The position numbers and the translations under genes were made by a program. Of a DNA stretch of 64,000 nt, positions 54,956-63,449 are shown one piece after another. Source of the DNA: Euborellia annulipes (taxonomy: Eukaryota; Arthropoda; Insecta; Dermaptera; Anisolabididae); NCBI GenBank assembly GCA_023213315.1, contig JAKCPI010028301.1, forward strand, positions 28,791-92,790, read 5' to 3'. The first letter of the stretch is position 1; each line of letters starts with the position of its first letter. The notes under the pieces were generated by a model. That model did not search any database. It saw only the letters and a list, made by a program, of their open reading frames with translations, and was not told the DNA's origin.

Positions 54956-55260
54956 CAAGGGCAAATACAAGGGGGGAAAGCGGGCAATTACCCCCCCCCC
55001 CCGAGATTGGTAGTGATTTGTGAAAAGTTTGATAAGAACTTTGACTTTATCACGGAAAAGGCCCACGGGGCGTGGTGTAGAGGTTAGCTTGCTAACCTTA
55101 TATACCAAACGTCGCGGGTTCGGACCCCAGGCAGTCCGATGATTTTATTTAAGCCATCTGGATACCAGGTTATCGTAAATGTCTTATATGGCCTGAGCTG
55201 CCGAAAAGACAGTGTGAATGTGTGTGTGAGTGTGAGTGTGAATGAGAAAAAAGTGTGAAT

Positions 55261-55293
<33 letters not shown>

Positions 55294-55541
55294 ACGGAAA
55301 AGGGCAAATACAAGGGGGGAAAGCGGGCAATTACCCTCCCCCTCCCCCCACCCCCGAGATTCGAGAAAAAAAATTTTTGATATTAAAACTTACAAATTTG
55401 ATTTGTAAATATATTCTGGTAAACAAAAACGGAATGCACTTTTAAATTACCGAAAGTAAGAAAAAAATGTGTTCTGTGCGACCAGTTACACCAGATTACT
55501 ACCCCCCCCCCCCCTAAGAAACTTTTCTGGACCCGCTCTTG
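54956..55541. mobile_element. hAT-like MITE, diverged CAAGGGC family, with SINE inside
   Basis: 8-bp duplication atcacgga at 54948-54955 and 55542-55549; ends caagggcaaataca and gacccgctcttg. The left end is duplicated (second copy from about 55299), with a SINE between the copies. Right part keeps the tgtgcgaccagttaca and C-run features of the family. Confidence 0.75.
55062..55290 (+). mobile_element. tRNA-derived SINE, family 1, full length
   Basis: 13-bp duplication atcacggaaaagg at 55049-55061 and 55291-55303. The head has the pol III A box (tggtgtagaggttagc) and B box (gggttcggacccc); the body has ccgatgattttatttaagcc and cttatatggcctgag, then a tg/ag-rich stretch and a long A tail. The tRNA head cannot fold as a complete tRNA gene. 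Confidence 0.9.
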
Positions 55542-55549
55542 ATCACGGA

Positions 55550-56282
55550 CATAAATATAGGGTGCCCAGACGTTCTCTTTTTATCTAAAAATGTGTCTGG
55601 TATCTTTTCTAAAATTTGGTATTTTGTTTTTCATTTTTCTGCCTCAGTAAGTGAGGATCGGGCAAATGGGGCACTGCGGGATTTAAAAGCTCCCCCCCCC
55701 CTTTAGGGCAGATATTGAAAACATGTTTTTTTTTTTTTAATTCTATTATATAATATCTCTGAGTTCAAATTTTGTATAAATTATCATTTTTCAATAATAA
55801 AGAAAATTCTTAAAAGATTTCATTTTTTTGCAATGAGTTAATTACTAAAGCTATTTATATTTGTTTTATTCTTTTTTAAATCGATTATTTTCTTAGAAAA
55901 CTCTATTTTATAATTAGGAAAATAAATTGTAAGCTAAAAACATATATAAATATACATAAACTCAAAATTAAAAGTGATTTTAAGATTCTAATCATCTAAA
56001 TATAACCCTAAACTTTGCATTCTCATTATAATAAAATTAATGGAGATTTTTAACATATGATGAGTAATATTTATAAATGGAAACCTCTAAAATAATGTTC
56101 TACAAAGATTTCATGATACTTTGAACGGGTATCGTTATAAAAGTTAAATGAAATATTTTTTAATCCCATAGAGATGCATTGAAAATTTGAATTGGCGCTA
56201 AAATCAGGAAGAAAGATGGCGCGACCAATAGAAAAAAAGTTCCCGTATGGCCAGACTCTGATATACAGGGACTCTAACTATT
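55550..56282. other. No gene seen
   Basis: AT-rich with a C run near 55692. Near 56215-56270 the phrase gtatggccagactctgatata mirrors the spacer of the giant palindrome (52670-52690). Confidence 0.4.
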
Positions 56283-57010
56283 ACGACCAGCAGTATTGAA
56301 TGCTGGAATCCTAGTTTAGGCCTATGAATTCTCATTTAAAATTTGTTTATATACATATATACAGAGTGACAAAAAAGTTCTGATATTTTTGTTAGATTAG
56401 GAAAGGAGTATGCTTGTTTCTTGGCAATGAGAAAAATAACTTTTAGTGTTTTCTTCAAATATTTTGAAGGCATTTAATAGGACTTCTTCATCAGCGGTGA
56501 AGTGCTATTAAATGACTTCGAAATATTTGAAGAAAACACTCTAAAAGTTATTTTTCTCATTTCCAAAAAACAAGAGTACCCCTTTGCTAATTTATACAAC
56601 TTGGCACTCCACATTCGCAATTTTTTACTTTCTCTTACATCTATATTTGTTAATATATATAGAGAGAAAGTATTGGATTCATGTCAAAAATTTGATGTCG
56701 AGATTTTGATGGATCTTCACGTTTTGCTCTTCATGACTCTATTTCGCTACAATTTAATTCTTAAATAAAAGGAAAATCAAATTAATCTTTAAATAAAATA
56801 ATATTTGTTGAAATATCAATTTTCTTTAATTTGAGTATAAATTAACATATCTTTAAAAAATTTTAAAAATTCCAAATGCACTTCTTGTCGATTCCAATAT
56901 TTCTGGAGATTCATTACTGAAATTGTTTTAAAGAAAATGTGAATGTAAAAATAAGTTTCCATCTCTAAAATAAATCACATTAATTTTTATCTTGACTGTA
57001 GGCCTATATG
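56283..57010 (-). mobile_element. Third, truncated copy of the giant-palindrome element
   Basis: Matches 53040-53765 in order: attacgaccagcagtattg, acagagtgacaaaaaagttc, gcagcgg-type hairpin, the tatagagagaaagtattgg box and taaatcacattaatttttatc. It lacks the CCCGAG termini. Confidence 0.75.
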
Positions 57011-57017
57011 TAGACCT

Positions 57018-57525
57018 ATTTTGTTGAAAAAATATTTAATTTTATTTTAATATGTCAAGTTGGATATTTACTAGCCCACAGGCTTAATAAAAATAATCTG
57101 AAATAAAATGAATATAAATAATTTGTGAGAGGATGTGGCGTGCCAAGTTGTTTAAATAAGGAAGGTGTATGCTTGTTTCTTGGCAATGAGAAAAATAACT
57201 TTTAGAGTGTTTTCTCCGAATATTTCGAAGGCATTTATTAGCACTTCTTCATCAGCGGCTCACTCTAATAATACCACATACAAGTTATAATTTCGGAGCG
57301 AAATGTTAGATTGGCAGGTCTATGCATTACAACCAGCTGTTTCGAGCAATAAGGCGTCAATGACATCTAATATAATTATTATTATTATTATATAATTATA
57401 TCTAATCGTTAATTTTTTTCTAAACATTATTTATATTCATTTTATTTTAGATTATTTTCATTAAGTCTGTGGGCTAGTAAATATCCAACTTGACATATTA
57501 AAATAAAATTAAATATTTTTTCAAC
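57018..57525. repeat. Inverted repeat with arms of about 95 bp
   Basis: gttgaaaaaatatttaattt... and tgtcaagttggatatttac at 57018-57112 recur as the complement at 57424-57525. The middle contains another piece of the hairpin box seen at 52200 and 53230. Confidence 0.7.
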
Positions 57526-57587
57526 ACTAAAGTATGTAAATTAACCTGCTTCATGCCCCGGGCTTGCTTTAGTTGGCCCACCTTCTA

Positions 57588-57775
57588 TACCGAACCCGCG
57601 ACGGGAGTCCGATGATTTTATTTAAGCCATTTGGATACCAAATGGTTTAAATAGAAATGCCTGGACCCCAATATAGATAGATCCATAAATAACGTTTATT
57701 GTCAAGTCTTATATAGCCAAAGTTGCCGAAAAAGACTGTGGGAATGAGAAAAAAGTGTGAATGTTAAAAAAAAAA
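57588..57775 (+). repeat. 5'-truncated tRNA-SINE (family 1)
   Basis: Starts near the B box (gaacccgcgacgggagtccg), keeps gatgattttatttaagcc, atgcctggacccc, cttatatagcc and gagaaaaaagtgtgaatg, ends in an A run. The head is lost. Confidence 0.75.
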
Positions 57776-57799
57776 CCTTCGTCCTTAATGAGACGGGGG

Positions 57800-57905
57800 G
57801 GGGAGGGTCAGAGACAGTGAAAAAAGAACGATGAACGGGTCGTTTCAGAGATCGAACGGCGAACGACCCGTTCTTCAAAAAGAACGATTTTGCCCATCTC
57901 TAATT
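57800..57905 (-). repeat. Truncated hAT-like end (agagatgggca type)
   Basis: On the minus strand it begins tagagatgggcaaaatcg and continues with the palindromic words aacgggtcgttcg and cgacccgttc; no second end is visible. Confidence 0.45.
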
Positions 57906-57944
57906 CCAACAATTTATTTTAAGAAATTTTAAAATACAATAATT

Positions 57945-58573
57945 TTTAAAGTGAAACTTTATTTTGATCGACACAAATTTTTTCGTTTCTCTATCAGCAT
58001 GTCGCGTTACATGCCGTGACGTCAAGTGCCGTGACGCTACAAGTCATGACGTCACAATCCGTGACGACAAAAATAAGGGTTGAAATTTAATATATATAAC
58101 GAATTATAAAAAAATAATTGTGAGATTTAATAATTCAATTTTTAAATTGATAAAATATAATTTTTAAAATAATTTAAAATGATTCAAATCTTCAATCTAT
58201 ATATATATAATAGCGGTGTGTCCGTCTGTCTGTCCGCCCAAGCCAGCTGGCGGGGGTCCAGGGGGCGTACCCCCCTGTCTAGACGCCAGCCAGTTTCCCA
58301 TAATTACGAAAAAACGAGGATCCGCCGCAGGCGGGCCGGAGCCAGCTGGTGGCAGGTCCAGGGGGCGAAGCCCGGCTAGTTACAAAATAAATATTGTTCA
58401 CAGTTTTTAATATGCCTCTATTGATTCATCATTTTCCAATTATTAAGTTAAGATTAAAAACGCGATTTTAATACCCTCAATTGAATAATTTTCTGAAAAC
58501 TTTCACTTAAACGCCTACGATCGGAAAAAAGTTTCACTTGCATCATGGTTTCATAAAAACCACACAATGATTT
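57945..58573 (+). mobile_element. Element F, copy 2, abutting an SNX27 exon
   Basis: Continuous relative of copy 1 (19365-21760): aaagtgaaactttattttg at the left, tgacgtca-type words near 58015-58070, a core from tctatatatatataatag to gcgaagcccggctag (58198-58379), and aaaaaagtttcacttgc with ccacacaatga at the right. The core has Helitron-like 5'-TC and 3'-CTAG ends between A and T, but it sits at the same place in both copies, so it belongs to F. Confidence 0.65.
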
Positions 58574-58596
58574 TTAATCATATTTTTATATTTTAG

Positions 58597-58774
58597 GGTA
58601 ATATATCTCCAGTTGATCTCAAAATTCTTCTACCTGACCGCAAAGTGATTGTCGTCTCTGTTAAGAAGAATGCCAATTCGGAAGATGTATATATGGCTGC
58701 TACAGCCAAAATCGACATGTGCTCCCAAATAGCAAAATATTTCTATTTATTTGAAATTGTTGAATACAACTTTG
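58597..58774 (+). CDS. SNX27: SNX27 exon, first FERM subdomain
   Basis: Internal exon (178 bp) after the acceptor ttttag at 58591-58596, with the donor gtaaat after 58774. It reads GNISPVDLKILLPDRK, then VSVKKN, and ends YLFEIVEYNF plus one base of a split codon. This is the ubiquitin-like F1 part of the SNX27 FERM-like module, which binds NPxY cargo and Ras-type GTPases in the family. The start phase (0) fits the exon ending at 12817 and the end phase (1) fits the exon at 60967, so the three make one reading frame. The preceding intron is about 45.8 kb. A repeat element ends roughly 20 bp before the acceptor, so its branch-point or pyrimidine region may be partly transposon-derived (inference). 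Confidence 0.93.
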
Positions 58775-59132
58775 GTAAATTCATTTTTTCTTTACATTCA
58801 CATGAGCTTTTTTAAATTTATTTAAATAATAACTGAGGTTACTAAGATCTTGAGATTCAGACGGTGGCTATGATCACTTATTGGTTTACTAATTTCACCA
58901 TCCCTCTATAATGGGGAATTCAATCCTAGGATATTTAAATGAGCACTTCAAAAGCCAAGCTCATTTGCATTTGCATTCTTTAAGTTTTTATGATGATTTT
59001 CAGTTTTAATCATTATTAAACGCTTGCCTCGATTCATAGCTGCTGTGTCAAGCACCTAAACCCTTTAATTTAAACTCTTGAAATAAAAGCATCTAATATA
59101 TTTGGTTTATTCATAATTATCCGCAGTTTATA
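58775..59132 (+). other. SNX27 intron, unique AT-rich part
   Basis: Between the exon ending at 58774 and the mariner relic; no repeat or ORF of note. Confidence 0.5.
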
Positions 59133-59232
59133 TGGGGCGCTTTTTGTTGTCAAAAATTAACCTTTCATTTACTTTTTTTCAGAAAAGAAAATATAGAAAT
59201 ATAGAAGAAGAAAAATATTCTTCCCTGTTCAA

Positions 59233-59480
59233 GTGATGAAAATGCGTGTCGAAAATCATTTTCATATTCGTCATATTCATATTATGCTTTATCATTACGA
59301 GAAAGGATGGAAGGCAGCACAGTCATTTCGCGATCTCAACGATCTTTTTGGCGAAAGACAATGTCGGGAGTGGTTTTCCCTCTTCAAGTTTGGTAATACC
59401 ATCTTGGAGGACAATTCAGGAAGAGATATCACCAAACTTGAAGCAAGAAAACCACATAGACCTATTGCTTATTGTTCCTT
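59233..59480 (+). pseudogene. Mariner transposase, N-terminal HTH only
   Basis: MKMRVENHFHIRHIHIM, then YEKGWKAAQSFRDLNDLFGE, CREWFSLFKFG and LEDNSGRD: the paired-type helix-turn-helix that binds the inverted repeats in mariner transposases, with ILEDNSGRD standing for the usual LED-x-x-R-S/G-GRP end. A few residues are missing between GERQ and C compared with typical sequences. From about 59484 the sequence turns into an inverted copy of the arm, so the catalytic DD34D half is absent and it cannot act as a transposase. Confidence 0.85.
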
Positions 59481-59819
59481 CTCCAAAAAGATCGTTGAGA
59501 TCGCGACTGTGCTGCCTTCAGGGGCGCCGAAACGAATTTGAATCAGGGGGGGGGGGGGCAAAAACATTTTTTTACAAAATTAAAACAATTTAATACGTAT
59601 GTTCAAATAGTATAAAACATAAACAAATCTACTATAAAGCTTTAAAAATTTTAAATAAAATCATAATTTTAATAAAATTAAAATTTTAAAAAATTTGCCA
59701 GTGAATTTATCAAAAGTTTTTTTAGGCTATATTTATACTATTTGAAGGAAATAAATATTTTTAATTTTCTTCTTTTAATTCAATATAAAATGTTTTTAGA
59801 AATTAGAAATACAATAGGG

Positions 59820-60005
59820 CAGGGCCGGATCTAGGGGGGGGGCAGTGGGTGCATTTGCCCCGGGCGGCAGATATCAGGGGGAGTCAATTAAAGAAAGATT
59901 TACTAAAAGAAAAGTAAAATGATATGAATTTTGTAAAGAAAATTTTAAGGAGGGGGCGGCAAATTAAATTTTGCCCCCCTAAAAAATCTCCTAGTTCCGG
60001 CCCTG
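59820..60005. mobile_element. 186-bp hAT-like MITE nested inside another
   Basis: 8-bp duplication caataggg at 59812-59819 and 60006-60013; ends cagggccggatctagg and ctagttccggccctg; G run near the left end. Confidence 0.9.
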
Positions 60006-60057
60006 CAATAGGGTCTATATAAAATAATTTGGAAAAAAATGAATTTCTTACTCTTTT

Positions 60058-60097
<40 letters not shown>

Positions 60098-60098
60098 G

Positions 60099-60272
60099 CC
60101 CGGGAGCCGTGGCTCAGTGAGAAGACATTAGCCTCTCGCACCGGAGTCCCGGGTTCGCTTCCCGTCCCAAGCGAGAAAAATTTATCTCATTTGATTTGAC
60201 TACAAATCATTTGAAATAAATAGGGATGGGGTCTAAATGGCCTTCGATGCCGAAAAAAGACCTTAAAAAAAA
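60099..60272 (+). mobile_element. tRNA-derived SINE, family 2
   Basis: Head with an A box (gtggctcagtgagaag) and B box (gggttcgcttccc) spaced as in a tRNA, body gggatggggtctaaatggcc, then an A run. A 36-base T run precedes it (60058-60093). Distinct from family 1. Confidence 0.75.
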
Positions 60273-60587
60273 AAATTTTTTTTAATTTAAAAAATTTTAT
60301 TTTAAAAAAGTAAAAATGTATCATTTTTAAAAATAAATGAAATAAAAGAAAACATATTGCCTCCCTCTGCCCCCTCCTATAGGATGCCAGAGGGGGCAAT
60401 GTACCTCCCCCAGTTTCGGCGCCTATGGCTGCCTTCCATCCTTTCTCGTAGTAGTAAAGCATAATATGACGAATATGAATATGATTGTCGAAAATCATCG
60501 ACACGCATTTTCATCAATTGAACAGGGAAGAATATTTTTCTGAAAAAAAAGTAAATGAATGGTTAATTTTTGACAACAAAGAGCGAA

Positions 60588-60867
60588 CGCCCTCGGGGCA
60601 TGGCGTAGAGGTTAGCGTGCTAACCTCATATACCAAACGTCGCGGGTTCGGACCCCAGGCAGTCCGATGATTTTATTTAAGCCAATTGGATACCAAATGG
60701 CTTAAATAAGAATGCCTGGACCCCATATATGTATATTTATTAATAACGGATATCGTAAAAAGTCTTATATGGCCTGAGTTGCCGAAAAGACTGTGTGAAT
60801 GTGTGTGTGAATGTGAGTGTGAATGAGAAAAAAGTGTGAATGTTTTTTTAAAAAAAAAAAAAAAAAA
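60588..60867 (+). mobile_element. tRNA-derived SINE, family 1, full length (copy 2)
   Basis: Flanked by aaagagcgaac (60578-60588) and aaagagcgcac (60868-60878), a target duplication with one change. A box tggcgtagaggttagc, B box gggttcggacccc, then the same body as 55062-55290 with an extra atgcctggacccc segment, a tg-rich stretch and an A tail. Confidence 0.9.
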
Positions 60868-60966
60868 AAAGAGCGCACAATATATAAACGGCGAATAATT
60901 ATGAATCAACCTAATATTTGGAAATTACAATATTTTGGTACATATAAAAGTCATTCTATTTTTTAG

Positions 60967-61103
60967 AGCGAAAACTTCAACCTTCAGAGTTTCCATATAC
61001 GCTTTATATTCAAAATTATAGCACTGCAACCTCCTCGTGTTTATGTATAAGAAAGTGGTTGTTTTCATTACAAAGAGAACTTGCTCTTTCATCAGATGAT
61101 CAG
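60967..61103 (+). CDS. SNX27: SNX27 exon, FERM-like region
   Basis: Internal exon of 137 bp between the acceptor ttttag (60961-60966) and the donor gtaaat (61104). Two bases complete a Glu codon split with the exon at 58597, followed by RKLQPSEFPYTLYIQNYS and CIRKWLF, matching the F1/F2 boundary of the SNX27 FERM-like module. It ends LSSDDQ in phase 0. The downstream intron is only 75 bp, in contrast to the upstream 2.2-kb intron, which is filled with a palindromic mariner relic, two nested hAT elements and two SINEs. No stop or frameshift is present. Confidence 0.92.
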
Positions 61104-61178
61104 GTAAATATATATTTTTAAATCATTAAAATGTCTTGAAATATAATTTTGAATTTTATATAATATATTTTTATTTAG

Positions 61179-61442
61179 GCAACGACATTCATATTCTGGC
61201 AATCAGTAGAAGATGTAAATAGAGGCCATGTTCAAGCTGGTGAACGACTTTACCAATTGAAAGCATTGCAGGACGCCTCAAGGCGTCATGAATACTTACG
61301 TTTGGCAAGAGAATTGCCTGGTTATGGTGATATTGTCTTTCCACATTGTGCTTGTGATTCGCGAAAGGAAGGTCATGTAATGGCGAGTGTAGGTGCATCA
61401 GGATTTAAATTACATGCTTGCCATGAAGACGGCACTCTCGAA
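61179..61442 (+). CDS. SNX27: SNX27 exon, FERM-like F2 region
   Basis: Internal exon of 264 bp (88 codons, phase 0 to 0) with the acceptor ttatttag at 61171-61178 and the donor gtaagt at 61443. It begins ATTFIFWQSVEDVN and contains LYQLKALQDASRR, LPGYG and the strongly conserved FPHCACDSRKEGHV, followed by FKLHAC and the end DGTLE. This is the helical F2 and early F3 part of the SNX27 FERM-like module. In vertebrate SNX27 the protein continues after this point with a conserved tryptophan-rich block; no such exon is visible between 61443 and 64000, where a hAT element, a Tc1-like relic and AT-rich DNA lie, so the gene continues outside the window. Confidence 0.93.
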
Positions 61443-61517
61443 GTAAGTAAAATTAATTGTTTTTCTAACACAGCTACTTCATATATTTATACCTAACATA
61501 TTTATTACAGTCTATAA

Positions 61518-62356
61518 CAGTGATTCCCAACCTGGGGGCTATCGCCCCCAAGTGGGCGATTTGAGTTGTCAGGGGGGCAATAAATAAGCGGGGGGCGATG
61601 AGTATTCAAAGGGAGGAAAATTATTAGTTTACTAAAATTTAAAAGAACAAAAATCAAAGAGAAAAATCTATTTACAGGATGGTCAGGATAGAAAAGGGCA
61701 AAATATTATCATAAAAATAAAATAGCCTGATGATAATTCCAATCTAGAATTGAAATGTCACTTTTGTTTTCATTAAATAAAGATTGACCGAAAAAAGATC
61801 AATTTTTGTAATTTTCTTCATAAAAATAAAATTATTTTCAAATTTTTAGATGTTTGGGTAGTGATAAAGAATAAAAATCTTGGCTACTACTCCTAGGGCC
61901 AGGAGTATTTTTTAAAATAAATTTTTGCCATTAATTGTGATTTATTGTAATTAATAATACAATTTATTTAAAAAATTTCCTATCACTATTTCTGCAACTG
62001 TTGTATTTATTCACTTTGAAAAGAAAAAGTTATCTGAGGAACTTGATTCATTTTTTACTTTGAAATAAAAAACTTTTTTGTTAAAAATTTTAAATTATAT
62101 TTTGTTCGTAAATGCAGATGTAGATAGCAGAATCCATGAATTTGATTCAATTTGAACCATGTAAATTTATGTATGTACAGCAGGTATACCAGTCTTTCCA
62201 AAACGGTGCGAGACGACTGGTCTTTTGGGGCGCCGTGAAAATTTTCCTATACAAAATATATTAATTTTTTGCCGAAAATTTAAATGAAAAGGGGGCGATA
62301 GGTGTTAGACAACCTCCAGAAAGGGGCGATGGACCAAAAAAGGTTGGGAACCAGCG
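61518..62356. mobile_element. hAT element, cagtgattcccaacc type, 839 bp
   Basis: 8-bp duplication gtctataa at 61510-61517 and 62357-62364; ends cagtgattcccaacctggg and aaggttgggaaccagcg. This terminus type is widespread in animal hAT elements. It has internal gggggcgat words and no transposase. Confidence 0.92.
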
Positions 62357-62505
62357 GTCTATAACAAAAAAATTGACTCACCAAGGAGTTGACTGATGGA
62401 AACAAAAATTGGTAGTTAGGAAGATTATGTACAGAATAGAATATGATTAAAATTTCAGGACAATTGAATGATTTATTTCAGTTACCTAGTTACAATGTAA
62501 CGAGG

Positions 62506-62620
62506 TTAATAAGGTGTTAACCCATCTCTAGCCTGGATGCAAGCTGCCACACGGCATGGTATAGACCGATAAAGCTCCCGGATGATCTCCTGCACTACAG
62601 TAGTTGTTTGTAGCTGGGAA
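62506..62620 (-). pseudogene. Tc1-like transposase C-terminal relic
   Basis: On the minus strand the sequence ends ELYRSIPCRVAACIQARDG plus LTPY and a stop at 62506-62508, the usual C-terminus of Tc1-like transposases. Only about 25-35 codons are readable; no DDE residues remain. The 3' flank to about 62370 probably belongs to the same element. Confidence 0.65.
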
Positions 62621-62669
62621 TCGCAGTTGAGGAGGATAAGGAGAATAAAACCAGCTTTAGTTTTTCTCT

Positions 62670-62725
62670 CTCACAACTTCAATTTATTTGCAAATATTTC
62701 GGCTCCTATACAGGGGCCATCCTCA
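62670..62725 (-). repeat. Hammerhead-like / Penelope-type motif (minus)
   Basis: Minus strand: CTGAGGA, then tggcccctgtataggagcc (stem ggcccc/ggagcc-like), then GAAAT. Same layout as 8490-8519. Confidence 0.4.
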
Positions 62726-62899
62726 GTGCATGTATGAATTTTTTGAGAGAGATTGTCAAATAAGTAAAAAAAATTTTCAAGAACAATTGAGCGCATGAGC
62801 CTCGTGTCTGGACGGTCTATGCCAGTATACCGTATAATAAGTATCGACTCGTGGGAGCGACTCGTCGCCGAGCAAGTAAAAAGCAAAAGAAAGCAAAGA

Positions 62900-63445
62900 A
62901 ACTCTTAATACTACCATTTAGTTGACATTCCAATAGATGCCAATGGCCCATTGCATTTAGATGGACGAGTCGTCCCTAGACTATATTATCAAGAATGATT
63001 TTAAATCCTTAATAAAAGATAGGGACGTGAAAAAATTTTTTTGAGAAACTTTTCTCATTCTGGGCGAATATCTCAAAAAGTTTTTAAGATATCGGAGCCA
63101 AATTTTTTTTATATTAAACTAGAATAAATAAGGATTATTTTGAGCACGAATTCAAAAAAAAATTCCAGTGCCAAAAAGAATGACAGGGGGGTCAAAGTTG
63201 AGATTTTGCCAATTTTGGAAGGTCAAAAGTTAGTCTCTTATTTTTCCTTTTTTTTTTTTTTTTTTTTTCATTCTTTTCTTCAATTTTCAAATTTTTAGAC
63301 AAAGCTACAGGTTTCTCTGCTGGACCGATTTGGATGAAATTTAAAATACCCGATACCTTTGATATAAAATTTCATTTTGGATCAAAAGTGACTTTTTGAG
63401 AGGTATTCAAAATTTCAAATTTGTCCTATCTTTAACGTGGCGAAA
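62900..63445. other. SNX27 intron, no gene seen
   Basis: AT-rich with a T run near 63250-63268. A 26-codon open stretch near 62922-62999 follows an AG but has no support. Confidence 0.4.
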
Positions 63446-63449
63446 AGAC

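Larger units (their letters stand above)
12818..58596 (+). other. SNX27: SNX27 giant intron (about 45.8 kb)
   Basis: Bounded by the donor gtaagg after the exon ending at 12817 and the acceptor ttttag before the exon starting at 58597. The two exons are contiguous in the protein (phase 0/0), so no coding exon of SNX27 need lie between them. The intron holds nearly all the mobile elements annotated here, in both orientations, several nested three deep, plus three ORFs of uncertain status (43658-44509 +, 29903-31414 -, 46105-46323 +). Confidence 0.85.
59519..60427. mobile_element. hAT-like element, 909 bp, in the mariner arm
   Basis: 8-bp duplication gctgcctt at 59511-59518 and 60428-60435; ends caggggcgccgaaac and gtttcggcgcctatg. 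Contains another hAT-like element (59820-60005) and a SINE (60099-60272). Confidence 0.9.
59133..60880. mobile_element. Palindromic mariner relic with nested insertions
   Basis: TA on both sides; ends tggggcgctttttgttgtc and gacaacaaagagcgcacaa. The left arm (59133-about 59356) is the 5' end of a mariner element including the start of transposase; the right arm (from about 59484) is an inverted copy of the same end. Two nested hAT elements and two SINEs lie in the right arm. Confidence 0.8.

Noticed and set aside
55075..55150. tRNA gene at the SINE heads (also 60600 and 60110)
   Set aside because: A and B boxes are present but acceptor and anticodon stems do not pair; target duplications and A tails identify SINEs.
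62922..62999. Candidate SNX27 exon after tttag
   Set aside because: The 26 codons do not resemble the next SNX27 segment and are followed by a stop rather than a donor.
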